Shown: positions 1 to 5,815 of the stretch, in pieces
Layout of the letters: each line of letters starts with the position of its first letter
Numbering within the stretch: position 1 is the stretch's first letter
Assembly (NCBI GenBank): GCA_024654265.1
Contig: JANLIO010000081.1
Span: forward strand, 1 to 8,428
Reading direction: 5' to 3'
Length of the DNA: 8,428 bases
Origin: a bacterium
GTDB taxonomy: Bacteria > Patescibacteriota > Patescibacteriia > 2-12-FULL-60-25
Translations under genes and position numbers: made by a program
Notes under the pieces: generated by a model
Databases searched by the model: none
The model's input: only the letters and a program-made list of their open reading frames with translations
Told to the model about the DNA's origin: nothing

Positions 1-46
1 CCCCGAGGGGGGAAGTCAAATTCTTTTGTTGACGGCGCTTGCTCAT
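1..46 (-). CDS. N-terminus of an unidentified protein (runs off the left edge)
   Basis: Only the first 15 codons are inside the window. They read MSKRRQQKNLTSPLG, a strongly basic and probably cytosolic N-terminus. The start is well supported: on the minus strand AAGGAGG ends 4 nt before the ATG, the best Shine-Dalgarno in the window. The frame is open to the edge. A basic start like this is seen in many RNA- or DNA-binding proteins and in membrane proteins with a cytosolic N-tail, so no function can be assigned. The gene lies downstream of a strong promoter and a structured leader of about 600 nt, which suggests it is regulated after transcription starts. The main doubt is identity; that translation starts here is fairly secure. 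Confidence 0.7.
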   Translation of the reverse strand, partial: MSKRRQQKNLTSPLG

Positions 47-50
47 CGCG

Positions 51-57
51 CCTCCTT
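51..57 (-). promoter_or_regulatory. Strong Shine-Dalgarno of the left-edge gene
   Basis: The minus strand reads AAGGAGG followed by CGCG and the ATG. It is full-length complementary to the usual 16S anti-Shine-Dalgarno. It fixes the start of the left-edge gene and stands out because most other genes here have no such site. A predicted hairpin (62-107) ends 4 nt upstream of it. Confidence 0.8.
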
Positions 58-452
58 CTTTGATCTCCTCGCATGATCCGACGAAATGTCGAACGACGGA
101 GAAGATCCTACTTAAAGGGACAAATGAGACCCCGTAATAGAATAAGGTGGGTATTCGTCCTCTTAAGTAGAATTAAATTGTCAAAGTTCGTCACTTCTAT
201 TGGAGTAGTAGCGACTGGTCCTGCACCTTATCGATGACAAGGTGCGGGATGCACTCGGTACTACGAAACCTCTCTGAAAGGCTTCGAGGGCCCGGCTTGT
301 TCCCACTCGATTTTCATCGAGTCGTGGTACGTCCCGCCGGTAACCATAGCCCCGACAATGTCGGGGATTGCAGAGATGCGGCTGATTTTCTTAGGAGAAA
401 GTCTCTCTTCCCGTCCCCCGATTGTGATCGGAAGAACGTTTTCCTAAAAAGG

Positions 453-566
453 TCAGCATCGCGAGATAATAGATAGAATGTGCGATTTTTTGCTTAAAAA
501 AAGCAAAAATAGAATGTCCTGTGGAGAGAACAACCCATTTTTGCCTTCAATAAGCCTTTTTTGCAT
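453..566 (-). CDS. Possible 37-codon leader peptide (uORF)
   Basis: The first ATG after a good Shine-Dalgarno (AAGGAG, 10 nt upstream) in the leader RNA opens a 37-codon frame ending in TGA. It begins MQKRLIEGKNGLF and has a hydrophobic middle (ILFLLFL, then SKKSHILSII). It is not recognisable as a known peptide. The ribosome site lies in the loop of a perfect 9-bp hairpin and the ATG in that hairpin's 3' arm, so translation could be coupled to RNA folding. It may be a regulatory uORF, a small membrane peptide or a chance frame. The strong promoter and ribosome site argue for translation; length and low complexity (an A/T-rich hairpin lies inside it) argue for caution. Confidence 0.35.
   Translation of the reverse strand: MQKRLIEGKNGLFSPQDILFLLFLSKKSHILSIISRC
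487..509. repeat. A/T-rich perfect hairpin flanked by a 9-bp direct repeat
   Basis: Arms TTTTTGCTT (487-495) and AAGCAAAAA (501-509) surround a 5-nt loop. The 9-mer ATAGAATGT occurs just before it (473-481) and again overlapping its right end (509-517). The stem is A/T-heavy and not followed by a U-tract outside the stem, so it is not a convincing terminator in either direction. It falls inside the possible 37-codon leader frame. Confidence 0.5.
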
Positions 567-592
567 ATTCGACTCTCTCCTTCCGAATATGC
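563..592 (-). promoter_or_regulatory. Hairpin presenting a Shine-Dalgarno in its loop
   Basis: Perfect 9-bp arms GCATATTCG / CGAATATGC enclose a 12-nt loop that on the RNA reads GAAGGAGAGAGT, a full ribosome-binding sequence. The loop bases GGAGAGAG can pair with TTCTCTCC at 523-530 of the same RNA (7 Watson-Crick pairs plus one G-U that exists only on this strand), a possible pseudoknot that would hide the site. Confidence 0.55.
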
Positions 593-658
593 TGAGTTTT
601 AACGAATGTACGTGTAGATGAATCCGTTGCTTTTCTGCTTCTTCATCATTACGAAAAC

Positions 659-687
659 ACTATACCACAGTTAACCAAACTTGTCAA
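659..687 (-). promoter_or_regulatory. Consensus sigma70-type promoter of the leader and left-edge gene
   Basis: On the minus strand TTGACA (682-687) and TATAGT (659-664) are separated by exactly 17 bp. This is the closest match to consensus in the window and predicts a start near 652. The -35 box lies inside a palindrome, ACTTG-T-CAAGT (679-689), a possible operator. Confidence 0.85.
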
Positions 688-775
688 GTCCCAAAAGGCA
701 TAATTCTCATTATTTAGCTAAAATAAGCCATTTATTTACACACAAGTATGCCATTTACAAACTGACAAACTTGTG
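679..775. promoter_or_regulatory. Candidate operator cluster between the divergent promoters
   Basis: The motif ACTTGT or its complement occurs three times: in the palindrome ACTTG-T-CAAGT (679-689) over the leftward -35 box, and as the arms CACAAGT (741-747) and ACTTGTG (769-775), which flank the rightward -35. A direct repeat GCCATTTA (727-734 and 750-757) is spaced 23 bp, about two helical turns, and TTTAGCTAAA (713-722) is a perfect palindrome. A shared regulator, possibly the TrmB-family protein encoded next door, is a reasonable inference. Confidence 0.4.
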
Positions 776-782
776 GTATCCT
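754..782 (+). promoter_or_regulatory. Promoter of the TrmB-family gene, probably leaderless
   Basis: TTTACA (754-759) and TATCCT (777-782) are 17 bp apart. Only 6 nt separate the -10 from the ATG, so transcription would start at or next to the A of the start codon. No Shine-Dalgarno precedes the ATG. Confidence 0.55.
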
Positions 783-788
783 GTATGA

Positions 789-1616
789 ATGCAACACAAC
801 ACGCTCCACTTCCCCATCCTCAAAGAGATCGGATTAAGCGAAAATGAGGCTTTAATTTACGAACTTTTGGTTGAATTAGGCCCAAATAAGGCTTCAGATC
901 TTGTAGATCCTTCGGGAATTGGCCGTGGAAATGTCTATAACGTCCTGCAACAGCTTCAAGCGAAAGGCCTTGTTATTGTCCGAGAAGGCAAATTTCAAAT
1001 CTACGAAGCGACAGATCCTTCAGCGCTTGAATCGCTTTTAGAGCGAAAACGTGAAGAAATGAAACAAACTGAATCCGCTTTCTCGTTGGCTCTTCGCGAT
1101 TTAAACTCTCATTTCAATCTTTCTACCGGAAAACCAGCGATTCAGATATTTGAAGGCTTAGATGGTGCAAAGAAAGCACTTCACCAATCCCTTGAGTCAA
1201 AAAAAGAAATACTCACCTACGTGGATATTCATGCGATTAACGGGCTTGCAGCTGACATTAATAAAGGCTATTTAAAAAAACGGATCGAAAAAAAGATCCA
1301 AAAACGTCTTTTAGTGGCAGATGTACCTGAAGCGCATGCCTTTTTCGAAAATCAAAAAACACCGTTTACCAAGGTTGCGTTTGTTAAAGATTACCCAGAA
1401 CAATTTGCTACGGCCATGGAGATGTATGACAACACCGTGACATATCTAACGCTCAATAAAGAAAAAAATATCTCAGTTATCATCCGCGATCCGAGTATTT
1501 ATGCGTTCCACAAGCAACAGTTTGAGTTCCTTTGGAACCGCGCAAGCCAAATCATTGACTACGCGGCTTTAGAAATCGACGGCACGGAAAAGACCCGAGG
1601 CTCAAACGCAACATAA
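789..1616 (+). CDS. TrmB-family transcriptional regulator
   Basis: A 275-residue protein with the usual TrmB layout. Residues about 8-70 form a winged helix-turn-helix: LGLSENEA-type opening (IGLSENEALIYELL), the recognition region SGIGRGNVYNVLQQL, then the wing GLVIVREGKFQIYEATDP. A charged helical linker follows (about 78-110), then an effector domain opening with IQIFEGLDGAKKAL and running to about 250. Family members sense sugars or other metabolites and repress or activate nearby genes; the ligand cannot be read from sequence. The chosen ATG sits 6 nt after a -10 box, consistent with a leaderless mRNA. Its promoter region holds repeats that could be its own operator and also cover the divergent promoter of the structured leader. 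The last 19 or so codons overlap the end of the convergent GNAT gene. Confidence 0.85.
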   Translation: MQHNTLHFPILKEIGLSENEALIYELLVELGPNKASDLVDPSGIGRGNVYNVLQQLQAKGLVIVREGKFQIYEATDPSALESLLERKREEMKQTESAFSLALRDLNSHFNLSTGKPAIQIFEGLDGAKKALHQSLESKKEILTYVDIHAINGLAADINKGYLKKRIEKKIQKRLLVADVPEAHAFFENQKTPFTKVAFVKDYPEQFATAMEMYDNTVTYLTLNKEKNISVIIRDPSIYAFHKQQFEFLWNRASQIIDYAALEIDGTEKTRGSNAT

Positions 1617-3949
1617 CGAATCTTAGGATTTTTAGTATCTACAAAATACCGTGTCATTGCAATATCACGCTCTGATGCTCGTTGCACCGCGTCAAGAAAT
1701 TGCTCTTCTTCTTTCGGAAGCTCAAAAGTACGCACTACAATTTTATCCCGCCCCGGCGGTTGACCTGCCATTTCTATTAATTTTTCACGTGAATATTTTT
1801 TACTTCGTGATTTATACCGCGAATTCAAATCATCGCGTCGTTCCACGAGAAGCCGTTTTTTCTTTTTTCCGTGTATATCAATTTCCTCAACACCGGAAAC
1901 AATGCTTCCAAAGGTTTCAACGTATGCGGTTCCTGCACGGACTTCGGGGAAAAAATCGGCATAGATGGGGTGCTTGGTCGCTTCGTGATCAATGGTATTT
2001 CTCAAAAAAGCCTCCCCAATGGCTGACCCTCGAAAATCAGGCGCCACATTCAATGAGCCACAATACAAAGCGCTGGGTCCAAGGTCTGGTCGTTCATCAA
2101 ACCGTACATATCCCAATACATGATTGTCTTTTTTTAAAATGTAAAACCACGTATCAGCATTTTTAGAATGAAGCTTTTTTTCAAACCCTTCAGAAACCCA
2201 ATCTGCAATTGATGGAATTTGCGATCGCCAATTTTCCTGCAAAATGTCCCCCATCTGTTTCCGTTCTTCCCTGGTAATTTCTGCTGGCAAACGCTGACTA
2301 AATTCAAGTCCCCGGATTTCGTTAAATTCAATCGTTTGTCCTTTTGCAAAAGCCTTAAACATACTCACGAACACAACCGTATCCTCTCGAAACCGATCCA
2401 ATGCAACAGTCACTTCCTCGGCGCTCGGTTGTTGCCCCTCCTTTGCTTCGGCGATGTCCGCAAAGTGAACGATGATGTCCTTTGCACGACGAAGAAGCTC
2501 GTCATTAATCTTCCCACGGTCAACCGCTTTTCCCTCTTCTTTTACAAAAAATTTTCTTAACAACTCTTCAGTCGTCTTTTCTGTTTCATCAACGATCTCC
2601 GCATACTTCTCGAAAATCTTCTGCGCTGAAACGTGATCGTAGACCTCAGCGATGGATAGAATCTTGTCTCCCATTCCTTTTCCGTATTCGAGTGACAAAA
2701 ACGCCCGCGCTACCGGCACGCCAAAAGATTTAATTTTTTGAAAAGCGACAGAACAAGTCTTCGGATCTGTATCAACAAGAAACAAGAGGAGTTGGATTTG
2801 TTCACGTAAAGAAAGTGTGTTGAGTGGCACGCCCATATTCTCTTCTAAAAAAAATCTCATCCTCGGCATGTAAAGCTGTTGAAGCAACTCGACCGCATTT
2901 ACGCCGTGCTTCGTGCTCTTCCCTTTTAAGGTTGCATCGCCAACGTAATCTTCAAACAGTTCAAAATAAAGCTCCTGCAAAGCTTCCTCAGGTCGCAATA
3001 CTTGTACATCAACTTTACGATATTCAGCGATACTCTGTGGAATTCCGGAAAAATCAAACATCCCGACCGCATCCCGCGCAACAAGAGCCATCCGTGTCTC
3101 AATATATGAATTTGCATCTGGTCTAATTCTAGCCCTAAGAAAAGCGTCCTCTTCCTTTTCATCCTGAGAGAGTACTTCCGGACGGCGTGTATAGAGTTCT
3201 GCGCTCATGCGCCCGTTCTTTGGCGTTTCCTTTTTTTTACTTTCTGCTTCGCCAAGAGCTTGTAAGGACTGAATCGCTGCATAGCGAATAAAAAGAATTT
3301 CATTCTCATCACCCTTTCGTTCTTCCAAAAAAGAAAAAATAGCTTCTAGCGCTTCATCATTTTCCCTCCTCTTTGCAACTGCAAAGCCAAACGTTGCCAG
3401 ATAATTACAAAGATCCAATCGCCCTGGCACCTCCAATCGATCCCAAGAATCATCCAAAATCTGACGTGCAGATTCCGATGGATGTGTCGTGTGATCACCA
3501 GCTGTACCAAGTGCAAATAAACAATCGTATGTAAAAATACGACCGATCGTTAAACGCACTTCCGGAATCTTCGAGAGCTTCATCGCAATAAGAATCTCGT
3601 CTTCTGCCGGTAAATCACTGAAGATACTCTCATCAACAAAATATTCTTCCTCAAGGTATTCGAGAAACTCTAAAAGAGAAGAACGGTTCACCGAGTCCCT
3701 ACGCATACCCTGGATAAAATCCCCAAACGCATCAAACAGGAATGGTCGATTCTCCTCTTTTATACCTGCATAAAATTCGTCAAAACGAATCATTTCTTTT
3801 CCCGAACGAAACTCTTGAAATAATCCTTCGATACCCTTACCGAGTTGCGCTTTTATCGCGACGTCATTTTGTTCCTCGCGTGTTTCGAATTCCAGGCTCG
3901 CGTTGTCTTTTTCCACCCGTGGCAAAAATGGATTTTTGTGTTCCAACAT
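1559..3949 (-). CDS. Large protein with C-terminal GNAT acetyltransferase domain
   Basis: This reads as 796 residues. The C-terminal part (about 590-690) is a GNAT fold: a strand pair WFYILKKDNHVLGYVRF, then motif A, LNVAPDFRGSAIGEAFL (about 633-648), with the R-G-x-x-I-G acetyl-CoA pyrophosphate loop. A basic stretch (HGKKKKRLLVERR) and a short C-terminal domain follow. The first 590 or so residues are acidic and helical, with HEAT-like stretches (such as RYAAIQSLQALGEAESKK) and no catalytic motif I recognise. No signal peptide or membrane segment is seen. The substrate is unknown; the helical part may bind a partner or the acceptor protein. The frame stays open a further 82 codons upstream, but that would cross the yvcK promoter and start codon. 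The ATG at 3949 lies 6 nt after a -10 box and gives a soluble N-terminus, so I chose it. The gene's end overlaps the TrmB gene by 58 bp. Confidence 0.75.
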   Translation of the reverse strand: MLEHKNPFLPRVEKDNASLEFETREEQNDVAIKAQLGKGIEGLFQEFRSGKEMIRFDEFYAGIKEENRPFLFDAFGDFIQGMRRDSVNRSSLLEFLEYLEEEYFVDESIFSDLPAEDEILIAMKLSKIPEVRLTIGRIFTYDCLFALGTAGDHTTHPSESARQILDDSWDRLEVPGRLDLCNYLATFGFAVAKRRENDEALEAIFSFLEERKGDENEILFIRYAAIQSLQALGEAESKKKETPKNGRMSAELYTRRPEVLSQDEKEEDAFLRARIRPDANSYIETRMALVARDAVGMFDFSGIPQSIAEYRKVDVQVLRPEEALQELYFELFEDYVGDATLKGKSTKHGVNAVELLQQLYMPRMRFFLEENMGVPLNTLSLREQIQLLLFLVDTDPKTCSVAFQKIKSFGVPVARAFLSLEYGKGMGDKILSIAEVYDHVSAQKIFEKYAEIVDETEKTTEELLRKFFVKEEGKAVDRGKINDELLRRAKDIIVHFADIAEAKEGQQPSAEEVTVALDRFREDTVVFVSMFKAFAKGQTIEFNEIRGLEFSQRLPAEITREERKQMGDILQENWRSQIPSIADWVSEGFEKKLHSKNADTWFYILKKDNHVLGYVRFDERPDLGPSALYCGSLNVAPDFRGSAIGEAFLRNTIDHEATKHPIYADFFPEVRAGTAYVETFGSIVSGVEEIDIHGKKKKRLLVERRDDLNSRYKSRSKKYSREKLIEMAGQPPGRDKIVVRTFELPKEEEQFLDAVQRASERDIAMTRYFVDTKNPKIRYVAFEPRVFSVPSISKAA

Positions 3950-3955
3950 GGCCAA

Positions 3956-3984
3956 ATCATACAATCGAAACCGAGCTTCGTAAA
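3956..3984 (-). promoter_or_regulatory. Promoter of the GNAT gene, probably leaderless
   Basis: On the minus strand TTTACG (3979-3984) and TATGAT (3956-3961) are 17 bp apart, with 6 nt from the -10 to the ATG. No Shine-Dalgarno is present. The -35 box lies 6 bp from the -35 of the divergent yvcK promoter, so polymerase could hardly occupy both at once. Confidence 0.55.
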
Positions 3985-3990
3985 TAAGGT

Positions 3991-4019
3991 TTGACAACCA
4001 GAAACATGACAGGTGCAAT
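3991..4019 (+). promoter_or_regulatory. Promoter of yvcK, probably leaderless
   Basis: A perfect TTGACA (3991-3996), 17 bp, then a weak -10 TGCAAT (4014-4019), with 6 nt to the ATG. The exact -35 and the same 6-nt spacing as at two other genes support it despite the poor -10. Confidence 0.5.
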
Positions 4020-4025
4020 AGCAGT

Positions 4026-5012
4026 ATGGAACCCAACATTGTTGTACTCGGTGGCGGGACCGGCACCGTCACGGTTCTCTCTGGACTCAAACAACACGAC
4101 GTCGCGCTCTCTGCCGTTGTTTCAATGTCAGATAACGGGGGTTCAACCGGGATCCTTAGGAATGAGTACGGCATTCTCCCGCCCGGCGATATCAAGCAGT
4201 GCCTTGTCGCTCTTTCAGATGGAGACGATCTTTTGCGTCAAATGATGACGCACCGTTTTGTCGATGGTCCGCTTCAAGGTCACACGTTTGGGAATGTCAT
4301 GCTTGCGACTGCTGAACAAGTTTGTGGAAGTCCGCTTCTTGGTGTGCAGGGGCTTCAGCGAATCTTGCGTGTTCGCGGGAACGTGATTCCAGTCTCAAGC
4401 ATTGCTTCAAATCTATTCGCAGAGCTGGAAGATGGAACTGTGCTTGAAGGCGAAGACGCAATTAGCCAACCGGCGTCACCGCGCAAACCCATCCGTCGCT
4501 GTTTTTTAGATCCTGCTGTTTCAGCAAATCCGGAAGCAATCAACGCAATTCGAAAAGCGGATCTCATTATCTTTGGTCCGGGTGATTTATATTCAAGCCT
4601 CATTCCCGTTCTTCTCGTTGATGGGATTGCAGAAGCGATTGCCCAAAGCCAAGCCTACCGACTTTTGATTCTTAACCTCACAACCAAACCCGGAGAAACT
4701 GACGGCTACACGGCGACTCGATTTTTATCCGTCGTGAATCAATATCTATCACCCGTCGCGTTGAACGGCGTTGTGATCAATTCCGAATCACCATCAAAGG
4801 AAGTATTGGGACGATATCTCAAAGCAGGAAGTTCATTAGTGTACGACGATCTTGAGGACGCGAACATCGATGTCTTGCGCACGTCACTCGTATCAGAAAA
4901 AATCGCGCAACCAATCAAGGGCGATATTCTGAAACGAAGCCTTTTTCGCCACGACCCGGAACGACTTGCGAACGCAATCCTCTCTACTCTCACAGAACGT
5001 AAAAAAACGTAA
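4026..5012 (+). CDS. yvcK: YvcK/CofD-like UDP-sugar-binding protein (gluconeogenesis factor family)
   Basis: A 328-residue protein of the UPF0052/CofD-like family. Signatures in order: the N-terminal Rossmann loop VVLGGGTGT (6-14), the family hallmark MSDNGGSTGILR (34-45), LPPGDIKQCLVALS (51-64), GHTFGN (85-90), then FGPGDLYSSLIPVLLV and the late motif TTKPGETDGYT. In Bacillus, YvcK is needed for growth on gluconeogenic carbon sources and for normal cell-wall synthesis, and it binds UDP-GlcNAc; the same role here is by homology. It is cytosolic with no membrane segment. The length is normal for the family. The start is fixed by the motif being only a few residues in and by the -10 box 6 nt upstream. 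pyrH follows after 30 bp on the same strand. Confidence 0.92.
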   Translation: MEPNIVVLGGGTGTVTVLSGLKQHDVALSAVVSMSDNGGSTGILRNEYGILPPGDIKQCLVALSDGDDLLRQMMTHRFVDGPLQGHTFGNVMLATAEQVCGSPLLGVQGLQRILRVRGNVIPVSSIASNLFAELEDGTVLEGEDAISQPASPRKPIRRCFLDPAVSANPEAINAIRKADLIIFGPGDLYSSLIPVLLVDGIAEAIAQSQAYRLLILNLTTKPGETDGYTATRFLSVVNQYLSPVALNGVVINSESPSKEVLGRYLKAGSSLVYDDLEDANIDVLRTSLVSEKIAQPIKGDILKRSLFRHDPERLANAILSTLTERKKT

Positions 5013-5015
5013 CAG

Positions 5016-5021
5016 TATAAT
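5016..5021 (+). promoter_or_regulatory. Possible internal -10 box ahead of pyrH
   Basis: A perfect TATAAT lies between yvcK and pyrH, 21 nt before the pyrH ATG. No -35 box or extended -10 TG is present at the right distance, so it may be chance in a short gap; pyrH is probably also read from the yvcK promoter. Confidence 0.25.
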
Positions 5022-5042
5022 TCTCATCGCACCCAAAAACAC

Positions 5043-5786
5043 ATGCGACCAAAACGAATTGTCCTCAAGCTCTCCGGTGAAGCGCTTACCGGTTCAGAAA
5101 AACAATTTCCATATGATCCGGAAACGTTGTTACGCATCGCAGAAGAAATTCGCGACGCACACGATAAGGGTCGGGAGATTGCGGTCGTTGTCGGTGGTGG
5201 AAATATTTTCCGTGGTGCAAAAGGAGCCAGCCATGGAATGAACCGCACAATGGCGGATCAATTCGGCATGCTCGCCACCATTCAAAATGGAATTGCGCTT
5301 GTAGACATACTTGAACGAAAATGTGGAATCAAAACACGACTCATGTCCGGCTTACACGTTGCAGATGTCGCGGAGCCGTATATTGTTCGACGGGCAATTC
5401 GTCACCTCGAAAAAGAACGGGTCATTGTACTTGCCGGCGGAACTGGAAACCCATTCTGCACAACAGACTACGCCGCCGCACTCCGCGCAAGCGAAATTGA
5501 AGCGCAAATGATCGCAAAAGCAACAAACATCGACGGCGTCTATGACAAAGATCCACGCACACATACAGACGCAATCTGTTTACCACACGTCACATACGAA
5601 AAATGTATCCGCGACGATCTCATGGTCATGGATACCGAAGCGTTTGCCTTGTGCCGAAGTCAGCAAATCCCCGTTCGTATCTTTTCGCTCCGCGAACGTG
5701 GCGCCATTACCTCGGCCCTCACCGGCGCAGAGATTGGATCACTCGTTTCCTCAACAACCGAACCCCGCGATTCGATTATCATTTAA
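5043..5786 (+). CDS. pyrH: UMP kinase
   Basis: A 247-residue cytosolic enzyme of the amino acid kinase family, phosphorylating UMP to UDP with ATP, the step that feeds all pyrimidine nucleotides and UDP-sugars. Motifs: KLSGEAL (9-15) for phosphate binding, VVVGGGNIFRG (48-58), the UMP-site segment NRTMADQFGMLAT (67-79), AGGTGNPFCTTDYAAALRA (131-149), and the ATP-site segment ATNIDGVYDKDP (160-171). Length is typical. The start at 5043 matches the family N-terminus. There is no Shine-Dalgarno, only a C/A-rich 30-bp gap after yvcK. pyrH usually sits with tsf and frr; here its neighbour is yvcK instead. The convergent ywbE gene ends 18 bp downstream. Confidence 0.96.
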   Translation: MRPKRIVLKLSGEALTGSEKQFPYDPETLLRIAEEIRDAHDKGREIAVVVGGGNIFRGAKGASHGMNRTMADQFGMLATIQNGIALVDILERKCGIKTRLMSGLHVADVAEPYIVRRAIRHLEKERVIVLAGGTGNPFCTTDYAAALRASEIEAQMIAKATNIDGVYDKDPRTHTDAICLPHVTYEKCIRDDLMVMDTEAFALCRSQQIPVRIFSLRERGAITSALTGAEIGSLVSSTTEPRDSIII

Positions 5787-5815
5787 ACAATGAGCAGAAT
5801 ATTCTTAGCTTGTTT
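5785..5815. terminator. Weak candidate bidirectional terminator between pyrH and ywbE
   Basis: AAACAA (5785-5790) can pair with TTGTTT (5810-5815) around the palindrome AGAATATTCT (5796-5805). It lies in the 18-bp convergent gap and overlaps both gene ends. The stem is short and A/T-rich and lacks a proper U-tract, so support is slight. Confidence 0.2.

Larger units (their letters stand above)
47..652 (-). promoter_or_regulatory. Long structured 5' leader RNA, candidate riboregulator of unknown class
   Basis: About 600 nt separate the predicted transcription start (near 652) from the start codon at 46. The stretch is rich in inverted repeats. Hairpins visible on the minus-strand RNA, by arms: 563-571/584-592; 414-422/427-435; 350-356/360-366; 305-311/316-322 with a GAAA tetraloop; 264-270/280-286; 223-229/239-245; 108-121/157-170 (14 positions, one mismatch); 62-70/99-107. 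A pair of arms at 292-296 and 336-340 may enclose the GAAA hairpin. In several stems (414-435, 264-286, 62-107) the imperfect positions are G-U on the minus strand but C-A on the plus strand, and the GNRA loop exists only on the minus strand, so the RNA is probably read in that direction. I looked for RNase P, tmRNA, T-box, TPP, cobalamin, SAM, FMN, lysine, glycine and ydaO signatures and saw none. No U-tract terminator is visible. It could be a riboswitch, an autoregulatory leader, or a separate ncRNA. Confidence 0.55.

Noticed and set aside
261..443. A 60-codon minus-strand open frame in the leader, with a protein-like look (from the ATG at 347: MVTGGTYHDSMKIEWEQAG)
   Set aside because: No start codon with a ribosome site, and a stop on each side; 60 open codons are expected now and then in GC-rich DNA. 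The hairpins and G-U bias favour RNA. A decayed gene remnant is not excluded; codon-level conservation in relatives would settle it.
234..476. An 80-codon plus-strand open frame in the leader region
   Set aside because: It has no ribosome site or promoter, its product is Arg- and Ser-rich without any family resemblance, and it lies antisense to the structured RNA, whose GC-rich hairpins explain the lack of stops.
47..480. RNase P RNA, tmRNA, SRP RNA, T-box or a common riboswitch
   Set aside because: Key signatures are absent on both strands: no GAGGAAAGTC / ACAGAA pair, no tmRNA tag frame or T-loop ending, no SRP GGAAG loop context, no T-box core, and none of the TPP, cobalamin, SAM, FMN, lysine or glycine core motifs.
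1651..3162. Several plus- and minus-strand frames of 71-171 codons within the GNAT gene
   Set aside because: They lie in other frames of a well-supported long gene, have no starts with signals, and give unstructured Phe-, Cys- or Arg-rich products.
3950..4195. An N-terminal extension of the GNAT protein to start at 4039 or 4195
   Set aside because: It would run through the yvcK start codon and the promoters of both genes; the ATG at 3949 with a -10 box 6 nt upstream is the simpler start.
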